From contig NC_008255.1 of NCBI RefSeq assembly GCF_000014145.1, positions 187,501-251,500 of the forward strand: 64,000 nt of DNA. Reading direction: 5' to 3'. Both the position numbers and the translations under genes were made by a program. The stretch is from Cytophaga hutchinsonii ATCC 33406 (GTDB taxonomy: Bacteria; Bacteroidota; Bacteroidia; Cytophagales; Cytophagaceae). Below, piece after piece: positions 18,452-28,125 of the stretch (positions are counted from its first letter, which is position 1; each line of letters starts with the position of its first letter). The notes under the pieces are model-generated. The model was given only the letters and a program-made list of their open reading frames with translations, did not search any database and was not told the DNA's origin.

Positions 18452-20173
18452 TTGAATAGACTATTTTACATATTCATACTAGTTATTTGTCCATTTTTCA
18501 ATTCAATAGGGCAGAACTGGAATTTAATTATACATAATCAGGCCGTGCAGGATGGAATGAAGCGTTTTGATTATGAAAAAACACCTAAAGATTCGCTTAC
18601 AGGATTACGGACCGTAAATCAATACGTGCTGAGTTTGCATGAAGCATCTTATCTGGAAGCTGCAACAGATTCAATTCTCTATAAAAAGGATACCCTTGAA
18701 GCATTTGTTCATATTGGACCAAGACATCACTGGAGTGTTTTGCAAAGCGGGAATGTTCCGGATGAATATTTATTCCGTTCCGGCTATAAACAAAAATTTT
18801 ATTCAAATACTAAATTCAGCTTTAAAGAACTGGCAGCTTTAGAAAATGCCATTATTAAATACTCAGAAAATAATGGATATCCATTTGCTGTTATAGCTCT
18901 GGATTCAATAGACCTGGAGCAGACATACTTTAGAGCAACACTGAATTATCATTCTGGTCCTTTAATCCGGTTTGATACCGTTGCAATTATTGGTAATGCG
19001 CGAGTTAAACGTAAGTATCTGGAAAGCTATTTGGGAATTGTACCCGGATCTTTATATAATCAGCAAAAAGTAAAGAATTTAGAGCGGCAATTAAGGCAGG
19101 TACAATATTTAAAAGTGACAAAATCCCCGGAAGTTTTTTTTTCAAAAGGTAATGCACAGCCTGTATTATATGTCGATACAAGAAAGTGTAATCAGTTAGA
19201 CGGGTATTTAGGATTTCAGCCGAGTTCAAAGACAAATGGCAAACTCTTATTAACAGGGGAGTTCAACATGAACCTGAAAAATTTATTACAATCAGGAAAA
19301 GAATTATCTGTACAATGGAAAAGGTATGATGTACAATCGCAATTGCTGAATACTTCGTATTTGCACCCTCGGTTATTCCATTCTAACGTCGATATAAAGC
19401 TGAACTTTAATTTACTTAAGCAAGATACTTCCTACTTAGTCCTGGATAGAAACATTGCAGTATTTTTTGGTTTGTCGCCGGCATCAAAAATCAAATTTTC
19501 AACTGGATTAAAATCCAACACTGCAATAGGTACTACTCAATTAGCAAATATTGAAGGAGCCAACAGTGATTTCAGGTATTTAAACTACGGTATTGGCTAT
19601 GCTTTTAATAGCCTGGATGACATTTTCTATCCGATGACAGGCTGGAATATTGATGTTGGTGTATCTGTCGGGAATAAGAAAATCATAAATTATATCATGC
19701 CTGTAAATCCTGAAGATGCTATTCCAACAACCTCTACTCAATATGGCGCTGATATTGATGTTCAGAAATTTTTCAGAATAGGAAAGAAGGCTACCCTATT
19801 AAATCATTTCCAGGGAGGAACTGTGCAAAGTGAAAATTTAGTTTTAAGTGACCTGTATCGGGTAGGAGGTCTGAAAACATTAAGAGGGTTTAATGAAAAC
19901 AATTATTTTGTTTCTGACTTTGCCATCTATACATTGGAATACAGATATTTTACAGATGAATCGTCTTATGTGATGCTTTTCGTAAATCAAGGATATATAG
20001 AAAATAAATTGAATAATAATTATACTGATTGGCCCATTGGCTTTGGAACAGGCATCAGTTTTAGCACTAAAGCAGGCATTTTTCAGTTTATTTATGCCTT
20101 AGGTGGGGCAAAAGACCAACCCATAAGTTTAAATCTTTCAAAAATTCACTTTGGATTAGTCACAAGGTTCTAG
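18452..20173 (+). CDS. BamA/TamA-like outer membrane protein
   Basis: A 573-residue protein with an N-terminal signal peptide (about residues 1-20). A POTRA-like domain covers about residues 150-220 (VAIIGNARVKRKYLESYLGIVPGSLYN is the typical start of a POTRA repeat in the Omp85 superfamily). The rest is beta-barrel, with the conserved GGLKTLRGF motif near residue 472, corresponding to the lock-type loop (VRGF/Y) of BamA and FhaC. It ends in phenylalanine, as expected for a barrel substrate of BAM. It is shorter than BamA (about 800-870) and has fewer POTRA units, so a TamA-like role is possible. The start is TTG; the next Met is past the signal. Confidence 0.85.
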   Translation: MNRLFYIFILVICPFFNSIGQNWNLIIHNQAVQDGMKRFDYEKTPKDSLTGLRTVNQYVLSLHEASYLEAATDSILYKKDTLEAFVHIGPRHHWSVLQSGNVPDEYLFRSGYKQKFYSNTKFSFKELAALENAIIKYSENNGYPFAVIALDSIDLEQTYFRATLNYHSGPLIRFDTVAIIGNARVKRKYLESYLGIVPGSLYNQQKVKNLERQLRQVQYLKVTKSPEVFFSKGNAQPVLYVDTRKCNQLDGYLGFQPSSKTNGKLLLTGEFNMNLKNLLQSGKELSVQWKRYDVQSQLLNTSYLHPRLFHSNVDIKLNFNLLKQDTSYLVLDRNIAVFFGLSPASKIKFSTGLKSNTAIGTTQLANIEGANSDFRYLNYGIGYAFNSLDDIFYPMTGWNIDVGVSVGNKKIINYIMPVNPEDAIPTTSTQYGADIDVQKFFRIGKKATLLNHFQGGTVQSENLVLSDLYRVGGLKTLRGFNENNYFVSDFAIYTLEYRYFTDESSYVMLFVNQGYIENKLNNNYTDWPIGFGTGISFSTKAGIFQFIYALGGAKDQPISLNLSKIHFGLVTRF

Positions 20174-20198
20174 TTTTTCGTATAACTTGCAAAAGATT

Positions 20199-21260
20199 AT
20201 GATTTACTTTTACTCGATATTAATATTCTCCTGGGCATTCTTTGTTGCTTTGTTTGCAATTCCTTCCATCATACAGGTTGCACACAGCAAACAGCTATTG
20301 GATATTCCCAATAGCCGCCGGTTACACTTGTTTGATACACCCAGATTGGGAGGATTGGCAATTTTTGCCGGACTTATTTCAGCGTTAATGCTTTTCGGGG
20401 AAATAAATAATGCTGTTCAAAAATTAATTGCAGCAACTATTATTATTTTTTTTATCGGGTTAAAGGATGATATGGTTTCGGTTTCAGCGTTCAAGAAATT
20501 CTTTGTACAGGTATTAGCTGCAAGCATCGTTGTTTTTTTAGGCGACTTAAAAATTGAAAGTTTTCAGGGTGTTTTTGGTATCACCGTACTGCCAGATGGA
20601 ATAAGTTATTTCTTCACATTAATTGTCGTTTTAGGTATTACAAATGCATTCAACCTGATTGACGGATTGGATGGATTAGCCGGCACAATCGCAGTTCTCA
20701 CCTGCTTATTTTATGGGTACATCTTTATGTCTGTTGGCGGTGCCGCCAGTCATCCTTATGCCTTGGTTTGTTTTTGTTTAACAGGAGCATTGTTAGGATT
20801 TTTAAGATATAATATTTTCAAAGCTCAGATATTTATGGGCGATACCGGATCATTAATCAGCGGCTTTGTTGTTGCCTTTTTAGCCGTAAAAATTATTGCT
20901 CTGTATGAAAACAATGGATACAATTTAATCTCCTTACCTGCTGTTGCAATTGCTCCAATATTATTACCTTTAGCAGATACATTAAGAGTATTTGTGCTTC
21001 GCGTATTAGCAGGCTACAGCCCATTTACTCCGGATAGCAATCACTTGCATCATCGCTTAATGGCTTTAGGTTTTTCATCTCTTTCAATCGTATGCCTGAT
21101 GTTTTTATGCACGATATGCAGTATTTCTGCAGCAATGCTCATGACTCAGGTAAATCAAACAGTATTATTAATAGGTATGTTTGGAGGCATTTTTATTTTA
21201 ATGGCCTTTATAGAAATAATTTATAAAAAGAGAACAAAAGCGTGTATAAGCAACTTATAA
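20199..21260 (+). CDS. WecA/TagO-like UDP-GlcNAc:undecaprenyl-P GlcNAc-1-P transferase
   Basis: A polytopic enzyme of the MraY/WecA family that transfers GlcNAc-1-phosphate (or a related sugar phosphate) to undecaprenyl phosphate, starting surface polysaccharide assembly. About ten membrane segments. Conserved motifs: NAFNLIDGLDGLAG (aspartates for Mg binding), FMGDTGSLI and the C-terminal histidine motif HLHHRL. No UDP-MurNAc-pentapeptide-specific context is present, so it is not MraY. An ATG at 20199 is chosen; a TTG at 20187 would add four residues. It follows the Omp85-type gene by 25 bp and overlaps the next gene by 19 bp. Confidence 0.88.
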   Translation: MIYFYSILIFSWAFFVALFAIPSIIQVAHSKQLLDIPNSRRLHLFDTPRLGGLAIFAGLISALMLFGEINNAVQKLIAATIIIFFIGLKDDMVSVSAFKKFFVQVLAASIVVFLGDLKIESFQGVFGITVLPDGISYFFTLIVVLGITNAFNLIDGLDGLAGTIAVLTCLFYGYIFMSVGGAASHPYALVCFCLTGALLGFLRYNIFKAQIFMGDTGSLISGFVVAFLAVKIIALYENNGYNLISLPAVAIAPILLPLADTLRVFVLRVLAGYSPFTPDSNHLHHRLMALGFSSLSIVCLMFLCTICSISAAMLMTQVNQTVLLIGMFGGIFILMAFIEIIYKKRTKACISNL

Positions 21261-22387
21261 TCATTACTAAATCGGCACTTCTTATATTTTTATTGTCCAT
21301 ATGCAATGTTTTGTATGGGAATAATTATTATACAGTAAAAGATCTGAGTAATGATTGGCAAGTATATGATAAATATTATCAATCTTATATTCCATTATTG
21401 GTAAAAGGTGCTAAAATTCAAAGCGGGGGAATTTATATCAATAAAAACTCGAAGGAAAATAATTTCGTTTCTTTTTACTCATCTAAAGGGCTGAGTATTT
21501 TTATAGAAAACAAACTGGTTTATAAGCATCCTCAGAATGCTCACTCCAAAAGAGTAAGACTGCCGTTGGCAGACTTACAGCATGTAGCAGATAATAATCC
21601 ATATCTTATTTTATTTTACAATTCAAACAGTTCATTGTATGTAGATTCAGTGCGCTTGGAAGTGCTGTTGCCGGCTGATTATGTAAAAAAGGAAAATATA
21701 GATATAATTGAAAAAACGGTATTAAGAAAAAGCATTTTTGATAGAGAGATTTTTATAATAACCGTTTTGATTTTCTGTGTAGTACTTATTTTATATAAGT
21801 TTATTTTTATGAAAGGCCGCTCGTTAATCAATATCGGAATTGACAGAAATATAGAATTGTTGTTATTAGACAGGAGTGGAATGATGTCGGTAATGCTGAT
21901 TATTATAAATGCATTGTTGTATATGATTATTTACTATGTTATGATGACAGAGTATGCTATGTATTTTAATTTCCCATTTAGATTTTTATTCCAAAAAGAT
22001 CCAGGCATGTACATGTTGTACATTTTTAGCGCATTTGTTTTTATGCAAACAGTTAAGATTGTTTATATAAAAATTATAAATGAATTGACATTTCCTTCAG
22101 GCGTTTCTCCTTTGCAAAATTATTTGCTTCTAAATTATTTATTCCAGATCGGACTATTAATATTTCCAATCCTGTTATTTGTAACAGCCTTGTTTCCTGT
22201 CAGTTATATGATTTTTATTGCTGGGATTTCATCAAATATCTTTTTTTTAATACTCGTTATAATTTCATTATTAACGAGTTATATGATTTACTCCCGTTCA
22301 GAACTTAGAAATATTTATTTATTTTCGTACATTTGCACCGCTGAAATTGTTCCTTTAATAATAGCCTATCGGGTATTATTAGGATAA
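21242..22387 (+). CDS. DUF4271 domain-containing membrane protein
   Basis: A 381-residue protein of unknown function. A hydrophobic N-terminal segment (residues 8-24) is followed by a soluble, probably periplasmic, region to about residue 165, then about seven membrane segments (roughly residues 175-195, 220-240, 258-275, 290-380). The C-terminal half fits DUF4271, a Bacteroidota family usually found directly before hemD, as here (31 bp). Start is GTG, overlapping the WecA-like gene by 19 bp. Its role is unknown; the genome position is the best clue. Confidence 0.75.
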   Translation: MYKQLIIITKSALLIFLLSICNVLYGNNYYTVKDLSNDWQVYDKYYQSYIPLLVKGAKIQSGGIYINKNSKENNFVSFYSSKGLSIFIENKLVYKHPQNAHSKRVRLPLADLQHVADNNPYLILFYNSNSSLYVDSVRLEVLLPADYVKKENIDIIEKTVLRKSIFDREIFIITVLIFCVVLILYKFIFMKGRSLINIGIDRNIELLLLDRSGMMSVMLIIINALLYMIIYYVMMTEYAMYFNFPFRFLFQKDPGMYMLYIFSAFVFMQTVKIVYIKIINELTFPSGVSPLQNYLLLNYLFQIGLLIFPILLFVTALFPVSYMIFIAGISSNIFFLILVIISLLTSYMIYSRSELRNIYLFSYICTAEIVPLIIAYRVLLG

Positions 22388-22418
22388 TGCTTTCAGTGCG
22401 TCAATTCCATTTAGTAAC

Positions 22419-23216
22419 ATGAGCGAAATTAAGGCAAAAGACAAACACGCTAAAGATAATAGAGTTAAAAAAGTAGGAACTATTTTGGTTTCACAGCCAA
22501 AACCAACTGATGAAAAATCACCTTATTATGTATTAGCTGAAAAGTATAATCTAAAAATAGATTTTATACCGTTTATCCAAATTGAGCAGGTAGATTTAAA
22601 AGAATTCAAAAAGCAAAAAATTGAAATACTTGCGCATACGGCGGTTATTTTTACCAGCCGTAATGCAATAGACAATTTCTTCAGGATCTGTACCGAAGCT
22701 AAAATTGAAGTGCCTGCTGAAATGAAATATTTTTGTATTACAGAACAGACAGCGAATTACCTGCAAAAATATATTGTAATTAGAAAAAGAAAGATATTTG
22801 TAGGTAAAAAAACAGCTTCAGACCTGGAAGAAGTAATTAAAAAACATAAAACTGAAAAATTCTTATATCCTTGTTCTGATATAAGAAAGGACGATATTCC
22901 AATGTTTTTGTCTCAAAATGGATTTACTTTTTCAGAGGCAGTATTTTATAAAACAGTTGCAAGTGACTTATCTCATCTAGCGGATGTTAATTATGATATA
23001 ATAACATTCTTTAGTCCGTCAGGAATTAGTTCGTTATTTGTAAACTTTCCTGATTTTGAACAAAAGGCAACCAGAATCGCAGCATTTGGTCCAACTACGG
23101 CAAAAGCAGTGCATGACGCAGGGCTGATTTTAGATGTGGAAGCACCTTTACCAAATGCACCATCTATGACCGGAGCATTAGAGATATACATTAAAAAGGC
23201 CAATAATATTAAATAA
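22419..23216 (+). CDS. hemD: Uroporphyrinogen-III synthase
   Basis: A 265-residue enzyme that cyclises hydroxymethylbilane to uroporphyrinogen III in tetrapyrrole synthesis. The two-domain HemD fold is read from the segments TAVIFTSRNAIDNFF (near residue 74), KFLYPCSD (near 147) and the VNYDIITFFSPSGISSLF region (near 190) with AAFGPTTAKAVHDAGL close to the end. HemD is poorly conserved, but the order of these segments is characteristic. About 25 residues precede the domain and are Lys-rich. It lies after DUF4271, and hemW is 4 kb away on the other strand. Confidence 0.85.
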   Translation: MSEIKAKDKHAKDNRVKKVGTILVSQPKPTDEKSPYYVLAEKYNLKIDFIPFIQIEQVDLKEFKKQKIEILAHTAVIFTSRNAIDNFFRICTEAKIEVPAEMKYFCITEQTANYLQKYIVIRKRKIFVGKKTASDLEEVIKKHKTEKFLYPCSDIRKDDIPMFLSQNGFTFSEAVFYKTVASDLSHLADVNYDIITFFSPSGISSLFVNFPDFEQKATRIAAFGPTTAKAVHDAGLILDVEAPLPNAPSMTGALEIYIKKANNIK

Positions 23217-23254
23217 ATACAATTATTTTAAGGATTAGTAAAAAATGTGCAACC

Positions 23255-23290
23255 TTTTTGCTTAAATCAAGTATGAATTCATTAGCTTTG
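23255..23290 (+). promoter_or_regulatory. Bacteroidota-type promoter before PorP/SprF gene
   Basis: A -7 element TAGCTTTG (23283-23290) matches TANNTTTG exactly. The -33 candidate TTTTTG (23255-23260) lies 22 nt upstream. The ATG of the PorP/SprF gene is 57 nt downstream. This could drive the T9SS block; no transcript data are available. Confidence 0.5.
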
Positions 23291-23347
23291 TTTACATGTG
23301 AGTAATTTATTGGGTCAATTATAAGAATCTCTCATAATACTTTGAAT

Positions 23348-24388
23348 ATGAAAAAAATCAGTAGAATTCTTTTTATTTTTTTTGCGCTTATTTGCTTAGA
23401 GATGCCAGCATTTGCCCAGCAAGATGCGCAGTTTAGCCATTATATGTTCAATTCTATGTATTATAATCCTGGATATGCAGGTTTGGAAGGCGTTACGCGC
23501 TTTACCGGCATTTTCAGAAAGCAATGGCTTGGTTATTCTTCTACGACAGATGCACCCGGCGGTACTTCACCTACAAGTGCTGTAATGACGGCATCAACGT
23601 TATTACCTTTCTTTAAGAAAAGTACTGGAGCAGGCTTAAATTTCTTATATGATTCTAAAGGCCCTATAAATACAACTGAATTACAATTATCATTAGCTTA
23701 CCACTTTAAAATCAAAACAGGGAAATTGGGTGTAGGTTTAAGATCCGGATTCAGATATGAAAACCTAAACAGTAACTGGTATCAGGTTATTGATCAGGCA
23801 GATCCTATTTATCAATCATTAACAACAAGTCCGGCAAATCAAATGAAGGCAGATTTAGCGGCGGGCGTTTACTGGCAGACACCTAAGTATTATATTGGTT
23901 TAAGTGCTTCACACTTTACTGGTACAAAATATACATATGGCATAGATACCTCCATTGCATCAAAATTAAGCAGTCACATGTATGCAACCGCTGGTTATAC
24001 GTTTACATTAAGTGGAGGTATTATAAAACTTACTCCGAATGCATTTTTTCAAACGGATAGTAAAAATTACACTTATTTATTTGGCGCAATGGTAACGTAT
24101 AATGATAAATTTTATGGAGGTATAAGTGCCAGACAATCTATAGCAAATAAGGAAGTTACTCAAGGAGGAAATACATTGGCAAATGACGATATAATCTTCT
24201 TGATTGGAATGAATTTAATGAAAAATAACGCTATGAGAGTTGGGTACGCATTTGATTATGTTACAAGTGGTGCTCAGGCGAAGACCAGAACGTCTCATGA
24301 AATTATGCTATCCTATGTTATTCCATCACCTTGGAATGACCCAAAACCAATTGTCCGTACACCTAGATACAGACAAGAGGAATATTAA
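23348..24388 (+). CDS. PorP/SprF family T9SS outer membrane protein
   Basis: A 346-residue protein with signal peptide (about residues 1-23, ending AFAQ) and a beta-barrel-like remainder. The N-terminal segment QDAQFSHYMFN(S)MYYNPGYAG is the hallmark of the PorP/SprF family, which anchors or assists export of T9SS substrates. It directly precedes gldK, 174 bp apart. In Bacteroidota most SprF genes pair with SprB-like adhesins, but the copy upstream of gldK/porK is the PorP-type core member. ATG at 23348 is preferred to a TTG six bases earlier. Confidence 0.92.
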   Translation: MKKISRILFIFFALICLEMPAFAQQDAQFSHYMFNSMYYNPGYAGLEGVTRFTGIFRKQWLGYSSTTDAPGGTSPTSAVMTASTLLPFFKKSTGAGLNFLYDSKGPINTTELQLSLAYHFKIKTGKLGVGLRSGFRYENLNSNWYQVIDQADPIYQSLTTSPANQMKADLAAGVYWQTPKYYIGLSASHFTGTKYTYGIDTSIASKLSSHMYATAGYTFTLSGGIIKLTPNAFFQTDSKNYTYLFGAMVTYNDKFYGGISARQSIANKEVTQGGNTLANDDIIFLIGMNLMKNNAMRVGYAFDYVTSGAQAKTRTSHEIMLSYVIPSPWNDPKPIVRTPRYRQEEY

Positions 24389-24562
24389 TCAAAAAACATA
24401 ATTAATTGTCTATTAGTGTATTAAATGATTTTACAGAAATTGCAGTAAACTTATTATTATTTGCGTTAGTACAATAAAAATACTAGTTTAGGCATTCTGT
24501 TTCATTGGGAATAGACAATAGAATATACTTTAACAGGAAATAATAAATTAAAATTGGGATTT

Positions 24563-25597
24563 ATGAATAAAGTCAGTGTTATCGGAAAGCGCTTTGCGAT
24601 CATTGCATCCTTAGCGGGTCTGTTTTTGGCTCAAAGTTGCGGTAAAGGTCCTGCAGACGGTGGTGGGGATCTTGTAGGCGTTGCTGGCCGAGAATCATGG
24701 GTTCAAACAGTACCTTATGGTATGGTTGTTTGTCCATCAGGAACTTTTCACATGGGTCAGGCAGATGAAGATGTACCTGCAACTCAAATCAATTTGAACA
24801 AACAAGTAACTATAGGTGGATTCTATATGGATGAAACTGAAATTACAAATAATGAATACCGTCAGTTTATGAACGTTATGCTTGAGGATTCAGTAGCTAC
24901 ATTAGGCGAAGAATACATCATGACGGAGTTATATCCGGATACTACTGTTTGGGTTAGAGATTTCTCTCACCACATGGGCGATCCAATGATGGAATACTAT
25001 TATGCACACCCTGCATTTGATGAGTATCCGGTTGTTGGTGTTGACTGGTGGGCTGCTAAATACTTCTGTGAATGGAGAACGCAGCATATGAATAACTGGA
25101 GAGCTGAAAACGGTTTATGGCAAATGCCACGTTTCAGATTACCATCAGAAGCAGAATGGGAATATGCAGCTCGTGGTGGTCGTGATATGGCAAAATATCC
25201 TTGGGGTAACCCATACATCCGTAACTCAAAAGGTTGTATGTTAGCGAACTTTAAACCAGGCAGAGGTAACTATTATGATGATGGTTTCATGTATACATCT
25301 CCGGTAGCATCCTATTTTTCGAATGATTTTGGATTATATGATATGGCTGGTAATATTTCAGAATGGTGTGAAGATGCTTATTATGATGCTGCAGTACCAA
25401 TTGTTTGGGATTTGAACCCTACTTACTATAATGATGATGAAGTAAGAAAAATAATCCGTGGCGGATCTTGGAAAGATATTGCATACTATCTTGAAACTGG
25501 TACAAGAACTTTTGAATACCAGGATACGAGCAAGTCTTACATTGGTTTCAGAACAGTTATGACTTATTTAGGCCGCTCTTCTGGATATGAATTCTAA
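24563..25597 (+). CDS. gldK: Gliding motility / T9SS lipoprotein GldK
   Basis: A 344-residue lipoprotein with the FGE-sulfatase (SUMF1) fold. A lipoprotein signal is read at about residues 8-26 (hydrophobic core, then AQSCGKG). The domain starts with the PSGTFHMGQADED segment and ends with IRGGSWKDIAYYLETGTRTF, both standard for this fold, with RLPSEAEWEYAARGG in between. GldK/PorK forms the outer-membrane-bound ring with GldN/PorN of the type IX secretion system. ATG at 24563 is chosen over TTG at 24554. Followed by gldL, gldM and gldN in the canonical order, which separates it from the related GldJ. Confidence 0.95.
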   Translation: MNKVSVIGKRFAIIASLAGLFLAQSCGKGPADGGGDLVGVAGRESWVQTVPYGMVVCPSGTFHMGQADEDVPATQINLNKQVTIGGFYMDETEITNNEYRQFMNVMLEDSVATLGEEYIMTELYPDTTVWVRDFSHHMGDPMMEYYYAHPAFDEYPVVGVDWWAAKYFCEWRTQHMNNWRAENGLWQMPRFRLPSEAEWEYAARGGRDMAKYPWGNPYIRNSKGCMLANFKPGRGNYYDDGFMYTSPVASYFSNDFGLYDMAGNISEWCEDAYYDAAVPIVWDLNPTYYNDDEVRKIIRGGSWKDIAYYLETGTRTFEYQDTSKSYIGFRTVMTYLGRSSGYEF

Positions 25598-25669
25598 GAA
25601 TATTTAATAGTAATTAATTAAACTGAACATAAACTACAAATTGTTAAACTTTAAACTTTTGTTACTAAA

Positions 25670-26455
25670 ATGAGCAAGAAAGGCGAAAATTTATTAGAAG
25701 ACGTGATCATGCCAAAAGTGTATGGTCTAGGTGCTGCTGTTGTTATTATCGGTGCGTTATTTAAGATCATGCACTGGCCATTCGCAGGTCCGATGTTGGT
25801 TGTTGGTTTGGGAACTGAAGCAGTTATTTTTGCTATCTCAGCATTCCAAAAGCCTCACAAAGATCCAGAATGGTCAAGAGTATACCCACAATTAGCAGAA
25901 GATTTTGACGGTGATGACGATGAGCCTGCAACTGCTACTGGTACAGTACAAAAATTAGACGAAATGATGGCTTCTGCGAACATTAACCAATCTGTTATTG
26001 GTCGTTTAGGTCAAGGTTTAAATAGCTTAAGTGAAAACGTTTCTAAAATGTCTGATTTGTCAGATGCAACAGTTGCGTCTTCTGAATATACTTCTGCAAT
26101 CAAAGGTGCTACAGGTTCATTAAACAAAATGAACGATGCATATTCTAAAACTGCTGAAGCAATGTCAGGAATGGCTTCTGCTACAGTTGATGCACAAGGA
26201 TACCATGAGCAAGTTCAAAAAATCACTAAAAACTTAGGTGCATTGAACGCTGTTTATGAAATGGAATTATCTGATGCTAACAACCACTTGCGTGCAATGA
26301 ATAAGTTCTATGCTAACTTATCTTCTGCTATGGAAAATATGGCTGATGCATCTCGTGATACTCAATCATTCAAAGAAGAATTAGGCAAATTGTCTAAAAA
26401 CTTAACTTCATTGAATGGCGTTTACGGCAACATGTTAACAGCAATGAGAGGTTAA
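25670..26455 (+). CDS. gldL: Gliding motility / T9SS inner membrane protein GldL
   Basis: A 261-residue inner-membrane protein, with GldM the proton-driven motor of T9SS and gliding. Two adjacent membrane segments lie at about residues 17-33 and 37-55, joined by the KIMHWPFAGP loop that is conserved in GldL; a glutamate in the second segment (GLGTEAVIF) is the likely proton-path residue by analogy to studied GldL proteins. The remainder is a helical cytoplasmic domain of about 200 residues with repeats (two related segments ending in ...LGALNAVYEMEL and ...LTSLNGVYGNML). It is somewhat longer than typical GldL (about 215). Confidence 0.95.
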   Translation: MSKKGENLLEDVIMPKVYGLGAAVVIIGALFKIMHWPFAGPMLVVGLGTEAVIFAISAFQKPHKDPEWSRVYPQLAEDFDGDDDEPATATGTVQKLDEMMASANINQSVIGRLGQGLNSLSENVSKMSDLSDATVASSEYTSAIKGATGSLNKMNDAYSKTAEAMSGMASATVDAQGYHEQVQKITKNLGALNAVYEMELSDANNHLRAMNKFYANLSSAMENMADASRDTQSFKEELGKLSKNLTSLNGVYGNMLTAMRG

Positions 26456-26512
26456 TTCATACCTAGTAATTATAATTTAATTATTAAAAAATCATCTTAA
26501 AAATATTATACT

Positions 26513-28108
26513 ATGGCTGGAGGTAAAGAATCCCCAAGGCAGAAGATGATCGGTATGATGTACCTTGTATTGACAGCATTGCTGGCTTTACAAGTAAGTT
26601 CTGCGATCATGGAAAAATTCATCTTCTTAGATGAAAGCTTAATGTATGCAGTAGGTGCTGCAGATAAAGGAAATGCTGAAACAGTAGCTAAGATTGACAA
26701 AGCCGTTGCTGATGGTGGAGGAAAGGATAAAGCTGTTTCTGACAAAGCAATTCAGGTAAGAACAAAAACTGCTGAAATGATTAAAACGATGAATGATCTT
26801 CGCGAAGAGATGATCATGAAATCTGGTGGTCGTGAAGCGGATGGCTCTTACAAAGGTGCTAAAGAAGAGGAAGCTATTGCAGGTCTTATGGTTGGTACAG
26901 AAGGTGCCAAAAACGGTAAGGCTTACGCATTGCAAACCAGCCTTAACAAATACGGACAGGAAGTTATCCCAGGCATTGTTGGTAAAGACATGCCAGCAAT
27001 TAAAATTGCAATGGATGGTAAAGAAGATCCAAAGTATGATAAAAAGCCAGATCAAAAATCTAAAGATTTCGGTAAATTAAATTTCGCTGAAACTCCTTTA
27101 GTAGCTGCTTTAGCAGTAATGGCAACATTTGAATCAGAAGTTAAGAAAATTGAAACTCAGGCATTAGATTTACTAGCATCTCAAGTTGGTGCAGCAGATT
27201 TGAAGTTTGATCAGGTTTTCGCTGTAGCTACTGCTAAGTCTGGTGTAGTTGCTGCTGGTACAGATTATGAAGCTGAATTATTCTTAGCTGCATCTTCTTC
27301 AGCGGTTAACCCAATCATGTCTAGAAACGGTGCTCCATTAGCTGTTGAAAACGGACGCGGTAAAGTTAAGTTTAAAGCATCTGCAACTAATTATGATGCA
27401 GAAGGTAACTCGAAACAAAACTGGAAAGGTCAAATTAAAATCAACAACAAAGGAAAAGATACTATATTCTCAATTGATGTACCTTACATCGTTGCTAAAC
27501 CGGTAATTCAAATCCAGTCTGCTTCAGTAAATGCATTATACTTACGTTGCGGGAATGAATTAAGCGTACAAGTACCTGCATTAGGTGCAACATACAACCC
27601 TTCATTCACAGCATCAGGTGCTACTCTTAAGCCACTTGGCAAAGGTGTAGTTGTAGTAATCCCTACATCAGCAACCGGTGTTAAATTGAACGTTGCAAGT
27701 GGTGGTAACGCAATCGGATCTCAAGACTTTAAAGTTAGAGGTATTCCTAAACCTGAAATCCTGGTTCTTAACGGTGGTAAAGAAGTAGATCAGAAAAACG
27801 GTGTTGCCGCTCCTGGTCCAAGATCTTTACAGGTTAAAGCTAAAGCTGACGAGTCGTTTGCACAATTCTTACCTAAAGATGCTCGTTATAATGTTACTAA
27901 ATGGAATGTAATGTTGGCTAGAGGTAAAAGACCTGTTACTCAACAAAACTTCACCACTGAAATGGCTAACTTAAGCTCTTTTGCTTCTCAAGCTCAGGCT
28001 GGTGACCGTTTGATCATTGAAGTACAAGATGTTTATCGTACAAACTTCTTAGGTGAAAAAGAAAAAGTAAATATTGGTACACCAATCTTTACAGTTCCTT
28101 TACAATAA
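26513..28108 (+). CDS. gldM: Gliding motility / T9SS motor protein GldM
   Basis: A 531-residue protein with one N-terminal membrane helix (residues about 14-34, including MIGMMYLVLTALLALQVSS) preceded by GGKESPRQKM, a signature of GldM/PorM. The large periplasmic part comprises the helical D1 domain and three beta domains D2-D4; it spans the periplasm to reach the GldK/N ring. It begins 57 bp after gldL and ends 17 bp before gldN. Length is normal for the family (about 510-530). Confidence 0.96.
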   Translation: MAGGKESPRQKMIGMMYLVLTALLALQVSSAIMEKFIFLDESLMYAVGAADKGNAETVAKIDKAVADGGGKDKAVSDKAIQVRTKTAEMIKTMNDLREEMIMKSGGREADGSYKGAKEEEAIAGLMVGTEGAKNGKAYALQTSLNKYGQEVIPGIVGKDMPAIKIAMDGKEDPKYDKKPDQKSKDFGKLNFAETPLVAALAVMATFESEVKKIETQALDLLASQVGAADLKFDQVFAVATAKSGVVAAGTDYEAELFLAASSSAVNPIMSRNGAPLAVENGRGKVKFKASATNYDAEGNSKQNWKGQIKINNKGKDTIFSIDVPYIVAKPVIQIQSASVNALYLRCGNELSVQVPALGATYNPSFTASGATLKPLGKGVVVVIPTSATGVKLNVASGGNAIGSQDFKVRGIPKPEILVLNGGKEVDQKNGVAAPGPRSLQVKAKADESFAQFLPKDARYNVTKWNVMLARGKRPVTQQNFTTEMANLSSFASQAQAGDRLIIEVQDVYRTNFLGEKEKVNIGTPIFTVPLQ

Positions 28109-28125
28109 TATTAAAAAACTGTATT

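Noticed and set aside
24451-24463. Promoter-like TTATTATTTG before gldK
   Set aside because: It has one base too many between TA and TTTG and no good -33 element, so it was not listed as a promoter.
26639-27055. 138-residue minus-strand frame within gldM
   Set aside because: Phe/Cys/Ser-rich composition is what antisense of a Lys/Glu/Ala-rich gene gives; gldM is firmly supported.
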